A DNA stretch of 59,839 nucleotides from JAUSIF01 sp040901465 (GTDB lineage Bacteria; Pseudomonadota; Alphaproteobacteria; Rhizobiales; Xanthobacteraceae), in NCBI GenBank assembly GCA_040901465.1, contig JBBDYN010000061.1, positions 1 through 59,839 on the forward strand, in the 5' to 3' direction. Each line of letters starts with the position of its first letter. Positions within the stretch are counted from its first letter, which is position 1. Position numbers and translations under genes: made by a program. The notes beneath the pieces are model-generated. The model worked only from the letters and a program-made list of their open reading frames with translations, had not been told where the DNA came from and made no database searches. Positions 9,349 to 17,122 of the stretch are shown here, one piece after another.

Positions 9349-10341
9349 CTAATAGCGCACGAGCGCGCCGACGCCGGGCGCATCGGGTGCAAGCACGCGC
9401 GGGAGATGCATCGGGAGGTCGGCGAAAGGAATTTCTTCGCCGAGCAGTGCGTCGAAGCGATCGTCGGCGAGAAGCCGCAATGCTTCTTCCATGCGCTGGC
9501 GGTGCGTCAAGCGAGCGCGCTGCGACGGCGCCACGGCGCCGACCTGACTCGAGATCAGGCGTAGACGACGGGAATGAAACGCGCCGCCGAGCGGAACCTT
9601 CACTTGCCGGTCGCCGTACCAGCTTGCTTCCACGACCGTCGCCTCGAAGGCGGCAATGTCGAGTGCGAGCGCGAGGCCGGCGTCGCTCGCACTTGTATGG
9701 ATGACGAGGTCGGCATCGCGCGGCGCGGCGTCAGGCGGCGCGAATTTCGCCCCGAGCTTTTGCGCGAGCGTTGCCCGTGCCGGGTCCTTGTCGATGATCG
9801 TGACCTCTGCGCCCGGCAGCTTCGCAGCCAGCGCAGCCGTCAGCAGCCCAACAATCCCGCCGCCCACGATCGCGATCCGCTGCCCAGGCGCTGCCTCGCC
9901 GTCCCAAAGAATATTCAACGCGGTTTCCAGGTTGGCCGCGAGCACGGCCCGCCGCGCCGGCACTCCGTGCGGAACCGGCACGACCGCGCCGGAGGGCAAG
10001 ACAAATCGGTCCTGGTGCGGGTGCAAGGCAAACACCGTCCGACCCTGAAGCTCCGCCGGGCCTGCTTCCACCGTCCCCACCGCCGCGTATCCATACTTCA
10101 CCGGGAACGGGAATTCGCCGTCCTGCGTCGGAAGCCGCATGCGCTCGTATTCGCCTGGCGGGACCCGCCCCTCGAAAACAAGCCGTTCTGTACCCCGGCT
10201 AAGCCCGGAATAGAGGGAGCGAATCAGGACGTCCTCCGGTCCAGGGTCGGCGAGCGCGCTCTCGCGCAACTCCGCCTTGCCCGCCGCCACATACCAAAGG
10301 GCACGTGCTACAGCTTTAGTTCGTTGGTCCGGCGCCTTCAC
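9349..10341 (-). CDS. Medium-chain (zinc-type family) dehydrogenase, first gene of the PTPS-like cluster
   Basis: The protein of about 330 residues has the MDR fold: an N-terminal catalytic domain (LIRSLYSGLSRGTERLVFEG, then a PFPVKYGYAAVG segment) and a nucleotide-binding Rossmann domain with AIVGGGIVGLLTAAL and an acidic strand end at IIDKD. The usual catalytic-zinc ligand block (C-G-x-C-G-T-D) reads SGLSRGTE and no structural-zinc Cys cluster is visible, so it is probably zinc-independent. This subclass recalls BchC-like MDR proteins. The GTG at 10341 is my best start but has no strong ribosome-binding site; the open frame continues further upstream. The redox substrate is unknown; the context suggests a step in the same pathway as the PTPS-like protein. 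Confidence 0.8.
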   Translation of the reverse strand: MKAPDQRTKAVARALWYVAAGKAELRESALADPGPEDVLIRSLYSGLSRGTERLVFEGRVPPGEYERMRLPTQDGEFPFPVKYGYAAVGTVEAGPAELQGRTVFALHPHQDRFVLPSGAVVPVPHGVPARRAVLAANLETALNILWDGEAAPGQRIAIVGGGIVGLLTAALAAKLPGAEVTIIDKDPARATLAQKLGAKFAPPDAAPRDADLVIHTSASDAGLALALDIAAFEATVVEASWYGDRQVKVPLGGAFHSRRLRLISSQVGAVAPSQRARLTHRQRMEEALRLLADDRFDALLGEEIPFADLPMHLPRVLAPDAPGVGALVRY

Positions 10342-10453
10342 TTGTGGCCTATTCGCAGGTGGGGGATCGTTCCGGCCCCGCACACAATTCCGCCACGGGG
10401 TTGTAGCGATTTCCGGGCGGAAGGCGAGGGCGCCTTCGGGGCGAAAACACGCA

Positions 10454-12253
10454 ATGACTGCAGACCCTTCATCGGTCAAGCTGCACGCGGCCGGCGTACC
10501 TCTCGAGCCGACCAAGACGCCCACCGGCACTCAATCCATCGTCGTGCTGGCGACGCGGCGATTTCTGTTCGGCGCGCTTACGGTCGCGATGCTCGTGACG
10601 CTTGCCTGGTGGCTTCTCACAATTCTCGCCGCCGATGGCTTCGGCGTACTCGATATTTTCCTGCTCGCGACTTTCCTGATTTACGCGCCATGGGTCGTGA
10701 TCGGATTCTGGAATTCGGTGATCGGATTCCTGGTGCTGCATCTCAGCCGAAATCCGCTCCGCAGCATCATCCCGCTGGTCGAGCGCGCACGGCCCGACGA
10801 TCCGGTGATCGTCGGCGTCGCCGTCACCATGACGATCCGCAACGAAGAGCCCGCGCGCGCTTTCTTGCGCCTGCGGACGGTGAAGCAGAGCCTCGACGCA
10901 ACCGGCCACGGCGACAAGTTCGACTACTACATTCTAAGCGACAGCTCGCGGATCGAAGTGATCGAGGCCGAAGTAGCCGAGTACGAGCGCTGGCGCAGCA
11001 ATGTCGGCGATTCCGCCCGCGTCATCTATCGCCGCCGGGAAAAGAACACCGGCTACAAAGCCGGCAACGTGCGGGACTTCCTGGATCGCTGGGGCGCCCG
11101 TTACGACCTCATGGTGCCGCTCGATGCCGACAGCCTGATGACCGGGAAAGCGATCCTGCGCCTTGTGCGTATCATGCAGGGCAATCCGCGCCTCGGCATT
11201 CTGCAAAGCCTTGTCGTCGGCATGCCGAGCCCGAGCTTCTTCGCGCGCGTCTTCCAGTTCGGCATGCGCCACGCGATGCGTTCGTTCATCAGCGGCAGCG
11301 CGTGGTGGCATGCTGACTGCGGACCGTTCTGGGGACACAATGCGGCGCTCCGTGTGGCGGCTTTCCGCGAGCATTGCCGGCTACCGGAATTGCCGGGCCA
11401 GCCGCCGTTCGGCGGACCGATCCTCTCGCACGACCAGATCGAAGCGGCGTTGATGCGGAACGCGGGCTTCGAAGTGCGCGTGCTGCCGGAAGAGGATGGC
11501 AGTTGGGAAGAAATGCCGCCCGCGCTGCCGGATTTTGCCATGCGCGATCTGCGTTGGTGCCAGGGCAACCTTCAATATTTCAAGCTGATCGACCTGCCGC
11601 GACTGGCCACGAGCCGTTTCAACATCGCCTTTGCGATCCAGATGTTCATCGGCGTCGCGGCGTATGTTTTGTTCGTGGTACTCGCCGCCTTCGCGGCCGC
11701 GACTTCCAGCGCCGACGACGCGTTTCCGATGGACTCCGCGCTCGGCCTCTACCTGGTTTGGGTTGTGATGTACCTCACGCCCAAGTTCGCCGGAGTTGCT
11801 GACGCTGCCTTGCGTTCCGCCAAGCGCTATGGCGGCATCGCGTGGCTACTTCTCGGTGGCGCGCTGGATGTCGTCTTCACCTTCCTTCTCGGTTCCATCT
11901 CCATGGTTGGGCAGACGATTTTCATGGCCGCGCTTCTGTTCGGCCAAAAAATTACCTGGGACGGCCAGCGCCGCGACCGTTACCGGCTCGCATGGCGCGA
12001 AGCCTTCGCGATTTTCTGGCCGCATACACTGTTCGGCCTGACTCTGCTCGTGATCCTCGTCGTCGGTCAGCCCCGCGCGATCGTCTGGCTCCTGCCGTTC
12101 CTTGCCGGTCCGCTCCTCGCCATTCCATTCGCGGTCATCACCGCCTCGCCATCGCTCGGGGCGCTCGCGGCTGAGCGCAAGCTCTGCGCGATTCCCGAAG
12201 AATTCGACGCGCCGCCTGAACTCTCCGCCATCCTGCCGCGGCCGGGCGCCTGA
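10454..12253 (+). CDS. mdoH: Glucans biosynthesis glucosyltransferase H (OpgH/MdoH type)
   Basis: An inner-membrane family 2 glycosyltransferase of 599 residues that polymerises beta-linked glucose from UDP-glucose for osmoregulated periplasmic glucans. Two N-terminal membrane helices (about 30-95) precede the catalytic domain, which shows MTIRNEEP, the DxD-like PLDADSLM, the acceptor-site Glu-Asp in LPEEDGSWEE and RWCQGNLQYF, the OpgH version of the QxxRW motif. Four or more membrane segments follow. Like other alphaproteobacterial versions it is shorter than the enterobacterial protein. The opgG partner is absent from this window. The ATG at 10454 has only a weak upstream ribosome-binding site. 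It is divergent from the dehydrogenase cluster and 8 bp ahead of the FkbM gene. Confidence 0.9.
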   Translation: MTADPSSVKLHAAGVPLEPTKTPTGTQSIVVLATRRFLFGALTVAMLVTLAWWLLTILAADGFGVLDIFLLATFLIYAPWVVIGFWNSVIGFLVLHLSRNPLRSIIPLVERARPDDPVIVGVAVTMTIRNEEPARAFLRLRTVKQSLDATGHGDKFDYYILSDSSRIEVIEAEVAEYERWRSNVGDSARVIYRRREKNTGYKAGNVRDFLDRWGARYDLMVPLDADSLMTGKAILRLVRIMQGNPRLGILQSLVVGMPSPSFFARVFQFGMRHAMRSFISGSAWWHADCGPFWGHNAALRVAAFREHCRLPELPGQPPFGGPILSHDQIEAALMRNAGFEVRVLPEEDGSWEEMPPALPDFAMRDLRWCQGNLQYFKLIDLPRLATSRFNIAFAIQMFIGVAAYVLFVVLAAFAAATSSADDAFPMDSALGLYLVWVVMYLTPKFAGVADAALRSAKRYGGIAWLLLGGALDVVFTFLLGSISMVGQTIFMAALLFGQKITWDGQRRDRYRLAWREAFAIFWPHTLFGLTLLVILVVGQPRAIVWLLPFLAGPLLAIPFAVITASPSLGALAAERKLCAIPEEFDAPPELSAILPRPGA

Positions 12254-12261
12254 GAATTCGC

Positions 12262-13041
12262 TTGCGCGATACGCTGCTCACACTGTTCGGCGTTGCGCGG
12301 TCGCTGCGCATCTATTACGGCGACAAGAACCGCCGCCGCGCCATGGACACGCTGCACGCGCGCTTCCTGCGCGCGGGCGATCTCGCTTTCGATATCGGCG
12401 CGCACGTGGGCGACCGAGTTGCTTCGTTCCGCCGCCTCGGCGCACGCACGGTTGCGGTTGAACCCCAGCCCGTGCTTGCGCGCACGCTGCGTGTGCTCTT
12501 TGCCTTGGATCAGGGCGTGTCGATCGAGCCCGTGGCAGTCGGCCGCGCAGCCGGTGAGCTCGAGCTCAAGCTCAATCTTCCCAATCCCACCGTCGCGACC
12601 GGCTCCGACGGATTTATTCAAGCCGCCGCCGGTGCCCCGGGGTGGGAGCAGCAACGCTGGACGCGCTCGATCCGCGTGCCCATGACGACGCTCGACGCGC
12701 TGATCGCCCGTCATGGCGAACCGCGCTTCGTGAAAATCGATGTGGAAGGTTTTGAAGATGAAGTGCTCGCCGGGCTCTCGCGTCCGTTGGCGGCACTTTC
12801 CCTCGAATTCACGACGATCCAGCGCGACGTGGCGCTGCGTGCGATCGCCCGCCTGGAAAAGCTCGGTGCGTATGTCTTCAACGCCGCACTCGGCGAGAGT
12901 CAGAAATTCGCCCACGCGGCGCCGCTCGATGCACGGGACATCGCCCACTGGATCGAGCAGCTGCCCGTGACCGCCAATTCCGGCGACGTCTATGCGAGCC
13001 TCGATCCCGCGCCGTTGCGTTCCACTGGCGAACACGCCTAA
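12262..13041 (+). CDS. FkbM family SAM-dependent methyltransferase
   Basis: The 259-residue protein has the FkbM signature: the SAM site LAFDIGAHVGDRVASFRRLG, the acidic strand end VAVEPQP, and the conserved FVKIDVEGFEDEVLAGL block. These enzymes O-methylate sugars or polyketides. The frame opens at a TTG 8 bp after mdoH; the next ATG at 12344 would remove 27 residues and still leave the SAM site. Tight coupling with mdoH suggests that it modifies a cell-surface glycan, possibly the periplasmic glucan, which in other bacteria carries various substituents. This assignment is inference; nothing in the protein shows the acceptor. Confidence 0.85.
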   Translation: MRDTLLTLFGVARSLRIYYGDKNRRRAMDTLHARFLRAGDLAFDIGAHVGDRVASFRRLGARTVAVEPQPVLARTLRVLFALDQGVSIEPVAVGRAAGELELKLNLPNPTVATGSDGFIQAAAGAPGWEQQRWTRSIRVPMTTLDALIARHGEPRFVKIDVEGFEDEVLAGLSRPLAALSLEFTTIQRDVALRAIARLEKLGAYVFNAALGESQKFAHAAPLDARDIAHWIEQLPVTANSGDVYASLDPAPLRSTGEHA

Positions 13042-13184
13042 CCAGATACATTGTCGAGTGCGGCCATGAGGGTAGTTTCCTTCCGTCGTGCGACCGGCTA
13101 TAGGCCAGTCGAGCGCGCCGCCTATATTGTGCTTCGGAGCGAAGCGGCCTCGATGCCGCCGGCGAGCGCTGTCTGGAGGAAACC

Positions 13185-13901
13185 GTGACTGACCCCATTC
13201 CCTATAGACCTCAGGACAAAGGCGCCTGGCCGCCGTCGCTGTTCCCGCCTTACGCCTCGACCGTGAAGCGCGCGCCGAAGCAGCCGCTGATCCTCATTCC
13301 GCAGACGCTCTCCGAAGTGACCGGTCCGGTTTACGGGCAGAGCAAGGTTCTGCCCGAGGATTCCGACCTCACGAAGGACCACAAGGGCGAGCCGCTCGGC
13401 GAACGCATCATCGTGACGGGCCGAGTGCTCGACGAGAACGGCAGGCCCCAGCCCGGCACGCTGGTCGAGATCTGGCAGGCGAATGCGGCCGGCCGCTACC
13501 AGCACGTCGTCGACCAGCATCCGGCTCCCCTCGATGCGAACTTCACCGGCGGCGGCCGCGTAATCACCGACGCCGAGGGCCGCTACCGTTTCACCACGAT
13601 CAAGCCCGGCGCCTATCCGTGGAAGAACCATCACAATGCGTGGCGTCCCGCGCACATCCATTTCTCGCTGTTCGGCCCGAGCTATCTGACGCGCCTCGTG
13701 ACGCAGATGTTCTTCCCGGGCGATCCGCTGATCCCGATCGACCCGATCATGAACGGCGTGCCGGACCCGAAGGCGCGCGAACGCATGATCTGCAAGTTCG
13801 ACATCAATCTGACCGAACCCGAATGGGCGCTCGGCTATCAGTTCGACGTCGTGTTGCGCGGTCGCAACGCGACGCCGCTCGACGACGACGAGGGCCACTG
13901 A
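13185..13901 (+). CDS. pcaH: Protocatechuate 3,4-dioxygenase beta subunit
   Basis: PcaH (238 residues) carries the non-haem Fe(III) site that opens the ring of protocatechuate between carbons 3 and 4 to give 3-carboxy-cis,cis-muconate, the entry to the beta-ketoadipate pathway. Visible hallmarks are the N-terminal YRPQDKGAWPPSLFPPY segment, the intradiol core GRVLDENGRPQPGTLVEIWQ-type strand, the ligand Tyr in KPGAYPWKNH and the two His ligands in RPAHIHFS. The GTG at 13185 follows CTGGAGGA, a strong ribosome-binding site. pcaG begins 1 bp after its stop. The rest of the pathway (pcaBDC) is not in the window. Confidence 0.97.
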   Translation: MTDPIPYRPQDKGAWPPSLFPPYASTVKRAPKQPLILIPQTLSEVTGPVYGQSKVLPEDSDLTKDHKGEPLGERIIVTGRVLDENGRPQPGTLVEIWQANAAGRYQHVVDQHPAPLDANFTGGGRVITDAEGRYRFTTIKPGAYPWKNHHNAWRPAHIHFSLFGPSYLTRLVTQMFFPGDPLIPIDPIMNGVPDPKARERMICKFDINLTEPEWALGYQFDVVLRGRNATPLDDDEGH

Positions 13902-13902
13902 C

Positions 13903-14475
13903 GTGGCGCTCGGCCAAACTCCTTCTCAAACCGTCGGACCGTTTTTCCACTTCGCGCTCCCTTTGTATGCGGGGCCGGTCCTCGTAACCGACAAGACCAA
14001 GGGCGAGCGCATCAAGATCGAGGGCCGCGTGCTCGACGGCGACGGCCAGCCGCTCAACGACGCGCTGATCGAAATCTGGCAGGCCAATGCCGAAGGCCGC
14101 TACGATCATCCGGAAGACAAGCAGGACAAGCCGGTTGATCCGGAGTTCCACGGCTTCGGCCGCTGCGCGACCGATAAGGATGGCCGCTACGGCTTCCAGA
14201 CCATCCGTCCGGGTCCGGTGCCAGGGCCGGGCAACACCTTGCAAGCCCCGCACGTCAATGTGACCGTTTTCGCGCGCGGCATGCTCAAGCAACTCGTCAC
14301 TCGCCTCTATTTCGAGGGCGAGAAACTGAACGCCGACGACCCGATCCTCGCGCGCATTCCCGATGCGGAGCGCCGTACCACGCTGATCGCCCACCGCAAG
14401 AACGGCAAGGATGCGCCGTTTGTTTTTGACATCGTGCTTCAGGGCAAGGGCGAGACGGTGTTCTTCGACGTCTGA
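13903..14475 (+). CDS. pcaG: Protocatechuate 3,4-dioxygenase alpha subunit
   Basis: PcaG (190 residues) is the structural partner of PcaH in the alpha-beta dioxygenase and contributes to the substrate pocket. It opens with the family signature TPSQTVGPFFHFAL, followed by the intradiol strands LIEIWQANAEGRYDHPED and the alpha-type APHVNVTVFARGMLKQLVTR block, where the iron-ligand residues of the beta subunit are replaced as expected. The GTG at 13903 sits right after the pcaH stop, so translation is coupled. The frame downstream runs into a decayed transporter. Confidence 0.96.
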   Translation: MALGQTPSQTVGPFFHFALPLYAGPVLVTDKTKGERIKIEGRVLDGDGQPLNDALIEIWQANAEGRYDHPEDKQDKPVDPEFHGFGRCATDKDGRYGFQTIRPGPVPGPGNTLQAPHVNVTVFARGMLKQLVTRLYFEGEKLNADDPILARIPDAERRTTLIAHRKNGKDAPFVFDIVLQGKGETVFFDV

Positions 14476-15055
14476 TCCGTTTCCAAGCCGGCGACATCGA
14501 TGAGCCAGTCCGGCGGGTCGTCTCCGACCTGCGCGAGCCTTGGAGCGTGATCGTGCTCGCGAGCGTCTTTTTTGAAGGGATGATCTTTTTCGGGGCTTAT
14601 ACGTTCGTCGGGTCCTACCTGTGGACGCGCTTCGGTCTCGGCCTGGATTTGATCGGGCTGATTGTCGCAGGTTTCGGCGGCGGCGGACTGATCTACGCGG
14701 CTGCCGCGGGACGTCTCGTGTTTTGGCTCGGCGAGCGGGCCTGGTCGCCTGGGGCGGGGCGCGCGTGGCGGTATCGTTTGTCGTCATAACGATCGCACCA
14801 ACGCCGCTTGCCGTCGTGCCGGCGACGGTTCTTGCAGGTTTCAGCTACCACATGATTCACAACGCGCTACAGACCCACGCGACGCAGTTGGCGCATGCTG
14901 CGCACGATCTTGCCGTGGCGACATTCGCGAATTGTCTATTTGTCGGGCAGTCGGCCGGCGTGGCGATCGCCGCGCCGGTCGATGAATACACCGGAGGCGC
15001 CCCCATATTCCTCGCCGCCGGCGGATTACTTTTCGTTCTCGGATTCGTCCTTTGA
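14475..15055 (+). pseudogene. Remnant of an MFS transporter (C-terminal half, frameshifted)
   Basis: Downstream of pcaG the third-position frame from about 14480 reads like the linker and seventh helix of a major facilitator (EPVRRVV..., EPWSVIVLASVFFEGM, FVGSYLWTRFG, IVAGFGGGGLIYAA). Near 14750 the homology jumps to another frame (VSFVVITIAPTPLAVVPATV, FSYHMIHNALQTHATQLAH, VGQSAGVAIAAP), which continues to a stop at 15055. The N-terminal six helices are missing and at least one frameshift separates the two parts, so this is a dead gene. The fragment's place just after pcaHG could mean it once served aromatic-acid uptake, but that is a guess. Confidence 0.78.
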
Positions 15056-15242
15056 GCTTTGCTCTTGCGTCGTTCCTGAATCGGATTGCTGCACTGCAAG
15101 GTAAATGAGGGCTTGCCCCTAGGTGCCGCGAATTTGCTAGAGTGCGACGAGTGCGCGACGAACGTGCACCGTGAATTTTGCGCGGCGTGCAGATCGCGTT
15201 CTCCATCGTCGACGATGGTTTTCCCCTAGGGAGGTATACATC

Positions 15243-16385
15243 ATGCCAAAGAAGAATCGCGGCGGCGCTCCAGAAGCCGGCCGCCGGAAATTCCTGAAGA
15301 CTGCCGGTCTTGCCGGGGCTGCTGCAGCGGCCACGATTGCGATGCCGCAGATCTCACGCGCTCAGACGACCACATTCAAGATGCAGGGTTCGTGGGGCGC
15401 CAAGGACGTCTTCAACGAAATGGCGCTGGACTATGTCGAGCGCGTCAACAAGATGGCCGGCGGCCGTCTCAAGATTGACTTCCTCGTCGGCGGCGCGGTC
15501 GTGCATCCATTCCAGGTGCTCGACGGCGTGCACGGCGGCCAGATCGACGGCGCGCACACCGTGACCGTGTACTGGTACGGCAAGCATAAGGCGGCATCGC
15601 TGTTTGGCACGGGTCCCGTGTTCGGCTTCAACGCCAACGAGGGACTTGGCTGGATTCATAACGGCGGCGGCAAAGAGCTCTTCGAGGAACTGCAGACCCA
15701 AATCATGAAGGTCAACGTCAAGAGCTTCTTCGCGATGCCGATGCCAACCCAGCCGCTTGGCTGGTTCAAGAAGCCGGTGACCAGCGCCGCCGACATCAAG
15801 GGCCTCAAGTACCGCACCGTCGGTCTTGCGGCCGATCTGTTCCAGGCCATGGGCGCCGCAGTCGCGCAGCTTCCGGGCGGCGAAATCGTGCCCGCCATGG
15901 AGCGCGGCGTGATCGATGCGTTCGAGTTCAACAACCCGACCTCGGACCGCCGCTTCGGCGCACAAGATGTGGCCAAGAACTACATGATGGGCAGTCACCA
16001 TCAGGCGACGGAATACTTCGAGATCATGTTCAACCGGACGAAGTTCAACGCCCTGCCGGCTGAGCACCAGGCGATCCTGCAATATGCCGCCGAGGCCGTC
16101 TCCTCCGCCAACGAGTGGAAGGGGTTCGACTACTACTCGAAGGACATGCAGGAGTTGATCAGCAAGGACAAGGTCAACGTGCTGCGCACGCCGCAAGGCG
16201 TGTTCGACGCGCAGATCAAGGCTTGGGACGGCCTTATCACTGAACTGAACAAGGATCCCTTTATGAAGAAGGTGATGGACTCGCAGAAGGCGTGGGTGCG
16301 ACGGGTCGTGCACTACACGCAGTTGAACTCGACCGACTACAAGGGCGCCTTCAATCATCACTTCCCGGGCGTATTGAAGACCTGA
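15243..16385 (+). CDS. TRAP transporter substrate-binding protein (DctP family)
   Basis: A 380-residue periplasmic binding protein of a tripartite ATP-independent transporter. The N-terminus carries a Tat-type signal (GRRKFLKTAGLAGAAAAATI) and an Ala-rich cleavage region near 43. The mature part matches the DctP/TakP family, including the conserved Arg region GLKYRTVGLAADLFQAMGA followed by LPGGEIVPAMERGVIDAFE, which in this family binds a carboxylate ligand. The ATG at 15243 follows GGGAGG. The ligand is not readable, but the binding Arg makes an organic acid anion likely. It heads the TRAP/amidase operon; a hairpin at 16436 separates it from the permease genes. Confidence 0.95.
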   Translation: MPKKNRGGAPEAGRRKFLKTAGLAGAAAAATIAMPQISRAQTTTFKMQGSWGAKDVFNEMALDYVERVNKMAGGRLKIDFLVGGAVVHPFQVLDGVHGGQIDGAHTVTVYWYGKHKAASLFGTGPVFGFNANEGLGWIHNGGGKELFEELQTQIMKVNVKSFFAMPMPTQPLGWFKKPVTSAADIKGLKYRTVGLAADLFQAMGAAVAQLPGGEIVPAMERGVIDAFEFNNPTSDRRFGAQDVAKNYMMGSHHQATEYFEIMFNRTKFNALPAEHQAILQYAAEAVSSANEWKGFDYYSKDMQELISKDKVNVLRTPQGVFDAQIKAWDGLITELNKDPFMKKVMDSQKAWVRRVVHYTQLNSTDYKGAFNHHFPGVLKT

Positions 16386-16435
16386 TCGAGTTCTTCAGCG
16401 CGCTGATTCAATGATAAGAAAATAAATAAGAGAAT

Positions 16436-16460
16436 GGGCGGCGCGGCATTCGCGCCGCCC
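16436..16460 (+). promoter_or_regulatory. GC-rich hairpin between TRAP binding-protein and permease genes
   Basis: GGGCGGCGCG (16436-16445) pairs perfectly with CGCGCCGCCC (16451-16460) around the 5-base loop GCATT. There is no T run, so it is more likely an mRNA-stabilising or partial attenuation structure than a full terminator. Such hairpins downstream of binding-protein genes commonly let the binding protein be made in excess of the permease. Confidence 0.7.
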
Positions 16461-16511
16461 AACCGTTCCGGGGAGGGGCTGAATGCGGCGAGCGCCGCAG
16501 CCCAGCGATGC

Positions 16512-17120
16512 ATGACGCGCTTCTTGCATTTCATCGATACGCTTAGCACCTGGGTAGGCAAAGCATTCGCCTGGCTGATCCTGGTGCTGACGTTCGGTAT
16601 CAGCTACGAAGTATTCGTCCGCTATGCGCTGCGTGCGCCCACCACTTGGGCCTTCGATTTCAGCTACATCAATTACGGCGCACTTTTTCTGATGGCCGGG
16701 GCCTACACGCTCGCGCGCAACGGACACGTGCGCGGCGACGTGGTCTATCGACTGTGGAAGCCGCGCACCCAGGCGAGCATGGATCTCCTGCTCTACGTCA
16801 TTTTCTTTCTGCCCGCGGTGGCAGCCTGGATCTATGCGGGCTACCCATACGCCGCCGCGTCGATCCGGTTTCGAGAGGTGAGCATCTTCAGCCCGGCCGG
16901 CGTACCGGTATTCCCGCTCAAGACTTTGATCCCGGTAGCCGGCTTGTTCCTGCTGATCCAGGGAATCGCCGAGATCATCCGTTGCATTCTCTGCATCCGC
17001 CTCGGCTACTGGCCGCGGCGGTTGCACGACGTCGAGGAAACGGAGAGCGTGATTCTACAAGAGCAGAAACTTCATGCCGGCGAAGGCGATTCGGCGCAAA
17101 CGGGTTCGAAGGGGGCTTAA
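16512..17120 (+). CDS. TRAP transporter small permease subunit (DctQ family)
   Basis: The protein of about 202 residues has four hydrophobic segments and the DctQ pattern (WVGKAFAWLILVLTFGISYEVFVRY, TWAFDFSYINYGALFLMAGAYTL, RGDVVYRLW). It partners the large permease in a sodium-driven secondary transporter. The start is uncertain. The ATG at 16512 overlaps the stop of a ten-codon upstream frame that has a strong ribosome-binding site, suggesting coupled initiation; the open frame also extends back to an ATG at 16434, but that would begin inside the hairpin. It ends 2 bp before the large permease. Confidence 0.9.
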   Translation: MTRFLHFIDTLSTWVGKAFAWLILVLTFGISYEVFVRYALRAPTTWAFDFSYINYGALFLMAGAYTLARNGHVRGDVVYRLWKPRTQASMDLLLYVIFFLPAVAAWIYAGYPYAAASIRFREVSIFSPAGVPVFPLKTLIPVAGLFLLIQGIAEIIRCILCIRLGYWPRRLHDVEETESVILQEQKLHAGEGDSAQTGSKGA

Positions 17121-17122
17121 GC

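Noticed and set aside
9574..11316. 580-residue plus-strand open frame
   Set aside because: It is antisense to the MDR dehydrogenase and then out of frame with opgH. It is rich in Arg/Ala/Pro with no recognisable domain, a GC-rich shadow.
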